From: Pictodentalium vernedei
Taxonomy: Eukaryota > Mollusca > Scaphopoda > Dentaliida > Dentaliidae
NCBI GenBank assembly: GCA_031216915.1
Contig: CM062294.1
Location: 392,947,217 to 393,011,216, forward strand
Reading direction: 5' to 3'
DNA: 64,000 nucleotides
Part shown: one piece after another, positions 56,869 through 64,000 of the stretch
Numbering within the stretch: the stretch's first letter is position 1
How the letters are laid out: each line of letters begins with the position of its first letter
Notes under the pieces: model-generated
Databases searched by the model: none
The model's input: the letters and a program-made list of their open reading frames with translations, nothing else
What the model was told of the DNA's origin: nothing
Position numbers and translations under genes: made by a program

Positions 56869-57427
56869 ATTTGGGCTCACTGTGGTAGCCCGAATTATAA
56901 CTTAGTTCAAAATGAGGAATTGTCTTTAAAAATCTTCTTCTCCAGATCCTGCAGTCGGAATGTTTTGATATTTGGTATGCAACATCCTTAGGGGGGTGAG
57001 ATTTAAGTTTGTTCAAGCCATGTCCCTAGGTCCATATTTGGACTCACTGTGGGAGCCCGAATGATAACTTAGTTCAAAATGAGGAATTTTCTTTAAAAAT
57101 CTTCTTCTTCAGATCCAGCAGTCGGAATGTTTTGATATTTGGTGTGCAGCATCCTTAGGTGGGTGAGATTCAAGTTTGTTATAGCCAAGTCCCTGGGTTC
57201 ATATATGGGCTCCCTGTGGGAGCCTGAATTATAACTTCATAAGTTCAATATGAGGAATATTCTTTAAAAATCTTTTTTTTTTTAGATCCACTGGTCAGAA
57301 TCTTTGGATATTTGGTATAAGCTTTTCTTAGGAGGAGCAGATGCAACTTGTTGAAATCAATTCTCTGGGTTGATATTTAGGCTACCATGTCAGGTGAGCA
57401 CCCTCAGGCCCCTTCGGGCCTCTTGTA
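56869..57427 (-). mobile_element. Family 2 element fragment, reverse orientation
   Basis: Read on the minus strand, the head ACAAGAGGCCCGAAGGGGCC (hairpin) with GCTCACC near 57427-57393 is followed by three units. It breaks off at 56869 without a tail. Confidence 0.7.
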
Positions 57428-59172
57428 TTTATAAAGGGATTTCAGTGTAACTTCATAGGATCACTCCAGATGATGCCCAGATGAGATTGTCCCCTTTGGT
57501 TGCGTTCATTCAACCATGATGGCTGCCCGAACCTGAAGCCCGAAAACCTTTAGCACAGTCTGTAGACAGGTCATATTTAAGAAGGGATTTCATTGTAACT
57601 TGGTAGCTTGACTTCATATAATGTCTAGATGAGAATGTCCCCTTTTGGACACGATTGGGTAACTGTGACAGTTACAGGGGCCCGAAGCCCGAAAACCTTT
57701 AGAACAGTCTGCAGGTCATAATTATGAAGGAATTTCATTGTAGCTTGGTAGGATGATTCCAAATAATGTCTAGATGAGAACGTCCCCTTTTGGTCGCGAT
57801 CATTCAGCCTAGATGGCGGCACGAGCCCAAAAACCTTTAGCATAGTCTATAGGCCATTTTATGGAAGGATTTCATTGTAACTCGTTGGGTTGACTCCATA
57901 TAATGCCTAGATGATGACATCCCCTTTTGGTTGTGATTGGTCAACTGTGATGGCTACAGGTGCCCGAAGCCCGAAAATCTTGAGCACAGTCTACAGGTCA
58001 TATTTATGAAGGGATTTCATTGTAACATCGTAGGATCACTCAAGATGAGGCCCAGTTGAGAATGTCCCCTTTTGGTTGTGATCATTCAACCACGAATGCT
58101 GCCCGAGCCCAAAGCCCAAAAACCTTTAGCACAGTCTTCAGTTCATATTTATGAAGGGATTTCATTGTAACTTGGTAGGTTGACTTCATATAATGTCTAG
58201 ATGAGAACAGCCCCTTTTGGACACCATTAGGCAACTGTGCCGGCTACAGGGGGCCTGAAGCCCGATATTTATAAAGGGATTTCATTGTACCTTGGTAGGA
58301 TGACTCCAAATAATGTCTAGATGATAACGTCCCCTTTTGGTCGCGATCATTAAGCCTTGATGGCTGCCCGAGCCCAAAACCCCAAAACCTTTAGCATAGT
58401 CTATAGGTCATATTTATGGAAGCATTTCATTGTAACCTGTTAGTTTGACTCCATATAATGCCTAGATGATGACATCCCCTTTTGGTCGTGATTGGTCAAC
58501 TGTGACGACTACAGGGGCCTGAAGCCCGAAAACCTTGAGCACAGTCTACAGGTCATATTTATGAAGGGATTTCATTGTAACTTTGTAGGATCACTCCAGA
58601 TGATGCCCAGATGAGAATGTCCCCATTTGGTTGCGATAATGCAACCATGATGGCTGCCTGAGCCCAGAGCGCAAAAACCTTTAGCACAGTCTACAGGTCA
58701 TATTTATGAAGGAATTTCATTGTAACTTGGTAGGTTGACTTCATATAGTGTCTAGATGAGAATGTCCCCTTTGGACGCAGTTGGGAAACTGACGGCTACA
58801 GGGGCCCGAAGCCCGAAAACCTTTAGCACAGTCTACAGGCCATATTTATGAAGGGATTTCAAGGTAACTTGATAGGATGACTCGTTTTGGAATAATTTCT
58901 CTGTAACTTGGTAACTTTTGTTGATATACGTTAACTGAGAGGGCCACATACATTAACTGTGAGGTCATATTAACCCACCCCTCAGCACTTTAGTACAGTG
59001 TCCACCTCATATTATTTTTATCCAAAACATAGCATACAGGGAACAGAAATGAACATATTCCCAATTATCTCAATTCTTGTCTTATTTCATAATCCTTTCA
59101 TAAACATTGAACATTATCCTTTTCATCAAACACAACACACAAGTTAAGCTACAGTGTCATTGACACTTTCAT
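57428..59172 (-). mobile_element. Family 1 element, right arm of the inverted pair
   Basis: Reverse complement of the family 1 plan: about ten core units, then leader, then the head ending at 59172 (GTGTCATTGACACTTTCATT on plus). The head of this copy and of the one at 55955 share ATTGACAC where other copies have AATGACAC. No tail is present at its inner end. Confidence 0.78.
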
Positions 59173-59174
59173 TA

Positions 59175-59575
59175 TATATATCAGTGCATCACCCGAGCAA
59201 TAAAGCAGGGTGATATTTGATCAATAATAGTGGTCCTGTTTAATGGGTAGAGTGCTAAATAATTTTTGGTCATCAAAATTTGTTCATGTCTTTGTCGTGT
59301 AACAGTTTTTGGGAGAGTGCCCATGGGCAATCTCCCATAAATTGTAACAAGACAAATCCAGACAGACTAAATAATTCACTTCAGACATAATATGAAGTAC
59401 ATCCACAAAATCTGGAGCCCTTAAGTTGTGGTATCAGCACTTCAGAATGAAGCCCAAATATGGGCTTCCGGCACTCTACCAGTTCAATAAAAATTCATAC
59501 TTAATTCTCGAGACTTATAGTACTGTGACCACAAAAAGGAGTCTTCTTTGCGATCAGATCATGATTAGATCACAA
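59175..59575. other. Unassigned sequence with a near-perfect 52-bp hairpin
   Basis: The hairpin at about 59299-59352 has TGTTACAATTTATGGGAGA-like arms around GCCCATGGGC. A related hairpin occurs at 62025-62078. Nothing else recognised. Confidence 0.45.
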
Positions 59576-59582
59576 CACACTT

Positions 59583-61058
59583 GAGGGCATCGGACTGGGG
59601 GGTGACTTTGTGGGAATCATGAAAGCACTGTATACAGATGTGCAAAGCCAACTCAGTCTAGGGAGTATCACTACAAAACGAGTCCCTATGGATATAGGCC
59701 TCAAGCAGGGGTGTATCTTTTCACCGATTTTGTTTGCATTGTATGTTAAAGATTTAGGGGACGAACTAATTCAGAGTGCGGAGGGGGTAAATGTTGGAGA
59801 CATAAAGATACCAGGCTTATTCTTTGCGGACGACATGGTGTTAATGTCTAGAACTGAACAGGGGCTAGAGAAACTGCTGGAAATTGTTGGTAGATATGGG
59901 AACACTTGGCGGCTCGAACTAAATGAAAATAAAAGCAAGGTAATACCCGTTGGACGCAAGGTAGATATGACGAAGAGATGGAGAGTGGGGGAGTTCTCAA
60001 TCCCCGAAGGGGAAAGCAAACAAATCACTGTAGGAGAAACGGGAGAGTATGAGTATCTAGGGGTAAGCATAAATATAACGGGAAGAGGGGTGTACAGAAA
60101 TTACTCAGCCAAACTGATTCTGAAGGGGAAAAGAATTCTGAACCAACTAAAACTTTTAGGGAAAAATAGTTTCAACAAGGTCTTTGTGGGGAAAACACTG
60201 TGGGAGAGGGTGGGTTTACCAAGTATAACGTATGGCACGGACGTGATTCCATTAAACCAAACCGTTATTAAGAAGTTGGAAAATACTCAAAATGATGCCG
60301 GCAGATGGATAACAGGGTCGAGTAATGCTGCAGCTTTGGAAGCAGTAAGGGGGGAGCTTGGGTGGATGAAAATCAAGGACAGGGTAGATTTGGGAAAACT
60401 GTGTTACTTTAACTACTTGAGAAACCTGCCTGACAACCGGTGGTGCAAATTGATGCTCGATACCATTTGGAATTCTAATATAGAAACGGGGTGGTCAAAA
60501 CATGTGAGGGAACTAATGGACAATTACTCTATAGAGGTCACAAACATAGAAGTAGGAATGAAAGAAGGCAAAAGGTTTGTCAAAGAGAGAGTCATGGAAG
60601 ATTGCAATCGAAACTGGCGAGCAGGGGTTAGCGTGAAAAGATCACTGCAGGGGTTACAATATAAAGAAAAGCCAGCTTTTGAGAAGTACCTAGATGGCAC
60701 CTTTGGAGGGTCACTGCTGTTCAAACTGAGATCAAGATCACTGGAGCTTCGGGGAAAAATTGGGAGAGATGGGGAAAAGGGATGCCAAATGTGCCACTCT
60801 GGAGTAGTGGAGACCCTGGAACATTTTCTCTTGGAATGCCCACAGTATATACCTCATAGAATAAAATTTACTGGAAGAATAATGCAGAAGTGGGGTGAAG
60901 AAACAAAGGATAGATGGCTGAAGGGGGACACGAGGGAGAGGGTAGGAATGCTTATTGAAGAAATTGAAAAAGAGGAAGTGAGGGACACTATTAAGCAGTT
61001 TATATCTGAATGCTGGGAGGAGAGGAGGGGAAGAGGGGGTGGGGTGCAGGGGGAATGA
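59583..61058 (+). CDS. 5'-truncated non-LTR retrotransposon reverse transcriptase (C-terminal half), intact frame
   Basis: The protein is open for over 480 residues. It begins inside the RT palm: the upstream part (LEGIGLGGDFVGIMKALY) is already homologous, so the listed ATG near 59619 is not a true start. The motifs QGCIFSPILFALYV, LFFADDMVLMS (catalytic Asp pair at about 59826-59832), LELNENKSKV and YLGVSI follow the order of LINE RT domains. The thumb continues with WITGSSNAA and a Cys/His finger at the end, CQMCHSGVVETLEHFLLECP (about 60783-60842). There is no endonuclease upstream, which is typical of 5' truncation on insertion. No stops or frameshifts in 1.4 kb suggest a young insertion. 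I cannot assign the clade. Confidence 0.9.
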   Translation, partial: EGIGLGGDFVGIMKALYTDVQSQLSLGSITTKRVPMDIGLKQGCIFSPILFALYVKDLGDELIQSAEGVNVGDIKIPGLFFADDMVLMSRTEQGLEKLLEIVGRYGNTWRLELNENKSKVIPVGRKVDMTKRWRVGEFSIPEGESKQITVGETGEYEYLGVSINITGRGVYRNYSAKLILKGKRILNQLKLLGKNSFNKVFVGKTLWERVGLPSITYGTDVIPLNQTVIKKLENTQNDAGRWITGSSNAAALEAVRGELGWMKIKDRVDLGKLCYFNYLRNLPDNRWCKLMLDTIWNSNIETGWSKHVRELMDNYSIEVTNIEVGMKEGKRFVKERVMEDCNRNWRAGVSVKRSLQGLQYKEKPAFEKYLDGTFGGSLLFKLRSRSLELRGKIGRDGEKGCQMCHSGVVETLEHFLLECPQYIPHRIKFTGRIMQKWGEETKDRWLKGDTRERVGMLIEEIEKEEVRDTIKQFISECWEERRGRGGGVQGE

Positions 61059-61235
61059 TGGCCTTCTCTTATGAGGACCGCGACAAATCAGCGGCTGGCC
61101 AAAGAGTTATTATTACTTGCCAGTGGGCCAAGATAGCCCAAATAAAATACAGCAAATCAAGACCACATCATGAAATACAAATAAAAATAGCATCTAAGAT
61201 TTCATTTAGTTCCATTTTCTTTTTTGACAGGTGAG
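61059..61235 (+). other. Probable LINE 3' untranslated region
   Basis: Follows the RT stop directly and has GCCAAGATAGCCC and CAAATAAAATAC (polyadenylation-like AATAAA at about 61142). The end of the element is not marked by a clear tail or duplication. Confidence 0.4.
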
Positions 61236-61244
61236 ATTCTTTCG

Positions 61245-61545
61245 TGTTGTGGCAAGAAAAGTGGACCAAGCCAGAAAATAAGCAGACTGTCATCTGCAAA
61301 ATGAGATCCCCAGAGGGTAAATTTAGTGATGCTACCCTACACACCAGGGTAGCATCACTAAATTTACCCTCTGTGAACCTCAATGTGAATCAGGGTCTCA
61401 AAATTAAACACAAAGAGGTATCCAGAAGATAAATTGGCCCACTCTATGGGATAACATCAACAAATTCACCTCAGGGCACCTCATTTTGCAAATGTTAGAC
61501 TGCTTATTTTTAGGCCTGAAGTGGACAGAGAATTTTGAATGGACC
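61245..61545. repeat. Fold-back repeat with a perfect 28-bp hairpin
   Basis: Arms at 61311-61338 and 61346-61373 are exact complements around ACACACC. The left flank (GTGGACCAAGCC, AAAATAAGCAGACTG, GCAAAATGAG) is repeated in reverse with mismatches at about 61455-61535, so a larger fold-back of ~130-base arms encloses the hairpin. Confidence 0.7.
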
Positions 61546-61559
61546 ATGACCCAGTTATG

Positions 61560-62445
61560 ATCAGTTGGAATTCTAGGTTCTCTTGTGGTCACAGAACTGT
61601 ATAAATAATTTTTTCACTTTTCATTCAATTCAGAAATATTTAAATATCTGAATATACCAGTAACCAGAATGCCAGTGGCATCATTCTGTTTTACATACTG
61701 TCATTTGGAATTAACTTTTGAATAAGTGTTGCAAAACTTCCATCAGAGGTTAACTCTTACCATTTTGTCTATAGCCTTTTTATTAGTGGCTGTAAAAATT
61801 GTAACCTACCCAGACCTACCTGGGCTTGAAGGCACCCAGGTAGAGCTAGGAGGGTCATAGTATTACAGAGACTGTTTTACTATCTACTTGAAGCTTTTAA
61901 CTGGTTAAGTGCTAATTTATTTTTCAAAGGCGATTTGAAATGTTAGTATTTTTCTTCAAAGATGCCATTCAACTAGTCAAAGTCTCAGTTTAGCAAGATT
62001 TGGTTCATGAACAATTTTTTTGTCACAATTTATTGGAGAGTGCTAGTTGGCACTCTCCAATAAATTATAACAATCTAATTTTATATAAACATTTATTTTC
62101 TCTTGCTAAAAAACCAGCAAGCTTATGCAAGTAGTGTACAGCCATTAAAGTGACTTTTTAGCACTTTTCAATATAGCCATGAATAATACTGAACCAGTTA
62201 ATATCATTCATCAACAGTATAATTAAAAACTTTAATTTGCACACTGGCGATATATTGGTTTTTAAAAATCCAACTGTATCCCTAATGGTATTGATTTGAT
62301 ACTGACTTTTGCTTCTGAATCTGAATGCTATCCAGCACTTTGTTCAGATAAATAAAAAAAAAATTAAAATCTGTACAGCAGACATTTAACTGCCTAGATA
62401 ATGCACATATAATGAAAAGTAAGTTGGGTGGAGCCTAACTTAATC
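61560..62445. other. AT-rich sequence with one hairpin
   Basis: A hairpin at about 62025-62078 (CAATTTATTGGAGAGTGC with its complement), related to that at 59299, and a half copy at 63462-63487. Nothing else recognised. Confidence 0.4.
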
Positions 62446-62451
62446 AAATAT

Positions 62452-63050
62452 TTATACCCCCACAAAACGAAGGAGTCAACTTGTCCTTCGGTCAGTCTGT
62501 CGTCATCGGTCCATTGCACATGTAAACTTGGGGAGCGAACTACTTCCACAGTTTTAGCCGCATTTTCATGAAACTTCACAAAAATCATCAACATGATGAG
62601 GGAAAGTGTGTGACATAATTGTTTTCCCGCTCAGTTTCAAGATGGCTGGCTGGTGGCCATATTGGATTTTTTTTATGTAAATGTGTGGAGCAAACTACTT
62701 CCACAGTTTTAGCCACATTTTTACAAAACTTCACAATAATGATAAACATGATGAGGAGAAGCACATGCCATACTTTATTTCCCACTGGGTTTCAAGATGG
62801 CTGACTAGTGGCAATATTGTATTTTTTTATGTAAACTTGTGGAGCAAACTACTTCCACAGTTTCAGCTACATTTTCATGAAACTTCACAAAAATGATCAA
62901 CATAATGAGGGGAAGTCTGTGACATAATTTTTTTCCCCACTCGGTTTCAAGATGGTGACTTGTGGCCATATTGGATTTTTTTTTTACTTACAAAAATTGA
63001 ATGCCCCTTTTCAGTCACCCACAATAGGTGGGATTCCACGGTGACAGACC
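62452..63050 (+). mobile_element. Array element, ~150-bp units (family 8)
   Basis: The head TATACCCCCACAAAACGAAG is followed by GTCCTTCGGTCAGTCTGTCG, a reversed form of the tails seen at 35.9 and 43.6 kb. Three units then follow (AACTACTTCCACAGTTTTAG, CATGAAACTTCACAAAAAT, TTTCAAGATGGCTG, GGCCATATTGGATTTTTTT). The open frames across it are translations of the repeat and not genes. Confidence 0.65.
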
Positions 63051-63059
63051 ATCTCTAGT

Positions 63060-63540
63060 TCTCAATAGAATAACTAACTCTATTAATAGCACATAATTTT
63101 CAACCACCAAACCATTACCATATCTATGATACAGATTTTCCCTATTGAATGTAGGTTTATTAAAATAGGTTAGATGAACAAAAATGTCTGTGATCTGTCA
63201 AAGATTTTTGAGACTTTCTTTTAATTGTCAGTTTTATAGGCATCTTTGACAAAGATATTTCCAGTATAAGCATTCATTCTGTTATATTTTGTTTGAGAGA
63301 GCTCAATGAGCTTTGTCATACAAAATGTAATAAAATATATCCTCAGTTGATTTGAGCAGTAAAGACTACACTTTCTGGATAACTGGATAACTCTGTTAAT
63401 TGAATATTTTTCACTTATAAAGTGGCTATTTAGTTAACAGTATAACGCTATAGAAATGAAGGCACTCTCCAAATAAATTGTAACATAACATGAAACTTTA
63501 TTTTTTTCTGCTACTGAGCATATAACAAGCTAATTCATAC
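63060..63540. other. AT-rich spacer
   Basis: Only the half hairpin at 63462-63487 (GGCACTCTCCAAATAAATTG) is recognised. Confidence 0.35.
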
Positions 63541-63544
63541 AGTG

Positions 63545-64000
63545 TAAAGCCACCTGTAGACTGTGCTAAAGGTTTTGGGATTTTGGGCTCGGGCAGTCAT
63601 CAAGGTTGGCAGATCACGCCCAAATGGGGCAATTCTCATCAAGACATCATAAGGAGTCATCCTACCAAGTTACAATGAAATCCCGCCATATTAAACATGA
63701 CCTGCAGACTGTGCTAAAAGTTTTTGGGTTTCGGGCTTGGGCAGCCATCATGGTAGACGGATCATGCCCAAAGGGGGATGTTCTCATCTAGGCATTACTC
63801 AGAGGCATCCTACCAAGTTACAATGAAATCCTTTCATAAATACGGCCTGTAGACTGTGCTAATGGTTTTGGGGTTTTGGGCTCGGGCAGCCATACCGGTT
63901 GACCGATCGCGACCAAAAGGGGACGTTCTCATCTAGACATGACCCCAAACCTGCGAATGAAATTTTGTGACGATCAGACAAGAACTGCGGGGTGTAGCCC
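63545..64000 (+). mobile_element. Family 1 array, continuing past the window edge
   Basis: Three core units (ACCAAGTTACAATGAAATCC, TGTAGACTGTGCTAA, GGGCTCGGGCAGCCAT) followed by the pre-tail GACGATCAGACAAGAACTGC and GGTGTAGCC. The tail hairpin should lie just outside the window. Confidence 0.75.

Noticed and set aside
62619-62896. Overlapping open frames in the 62.6-kb array
   Set aside because: They arise from repeated non-coding units with the same stretch in several frames.

Overview
The window is eukaryotic, AT-rich and almost entirely made of transposable elements and tandem repeats. I see no intact single-copy cellular gene, no rRNA or tRNA gene and no CRISPR array. The mixture points to a marine invertebrate, and I think most likely a bivalve mollusc: a Helentron-type rolling-circle element, many short elements with internal ~160-bp tandem arrays (the architecture described for bivalve 'pearl' elements), DIRS-like retrotransposons, a tRNA-derived SINE and several MITEs. 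The organism call is inference from repeat content only.

Layout. 1-5.6 kb (- strand): a DIRS-like retrotransposon (gag, reverse transcriptase/RNase H, tyrosine recombinase) broken by stops and frameshifts and running off the left edge. 5.6-10.3 kb (+): a decayed autonomous Helentron encoding HUH Rep, Pif1-type helicase and an endonuclease-like tail. A SINE with a perfect 11-bp target duplication and a TTAA-flanked fold-back MITE interrupt it. 10.3-15.2 kb: AT-rich DNA with two odd short-motif clusters. 15.2-21.9 kb: Helentron-like non-autonomous elements around a 71-bp satellite with higher-order structure (17-18.1 kb). 22-25.9 kb: diverged repeats and a second, much older DIRS-like copy (- strand).

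27-34 kb: three more array-bearing families. One carries eight units rich in AGGTCA half-sites. 36.2-37.0 kb (-): two exon-like pieces of a Gypsy/Ginger-type integrase separated by a GT-AG intron, next to LINE-like ORF1 remnants (37.1-39.5 kb). 41.2-45.5 kb: another array element, an internally deleted Tc1-like transposon with TA duplications and a second TTAA MITE family. 45.8-59.2 kb: dense nesting of Helentron-like elements and three short hAT-like elements with perfect 8-bp duplications, ending in a 3.2-kb inverted pair. 59.6-61.1 kb (+): a 5'-truncated LINE reverse-transcriptase ORF that is still open. 61.2-64 kb: hairpins and two more array elements, the last running off the right edge.

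How parts relate. The Helentron is the only rolling-circle protein source in the window. The non-autonomous elements share a head hairpin, a tandem core and a 3' hairpin ending in (G)AGCTAA, as expected of its passengers. Insertions nest up to three deep and allow a relative chronology. All of the proteins named are transposition enzymes, and most are visibly broken.
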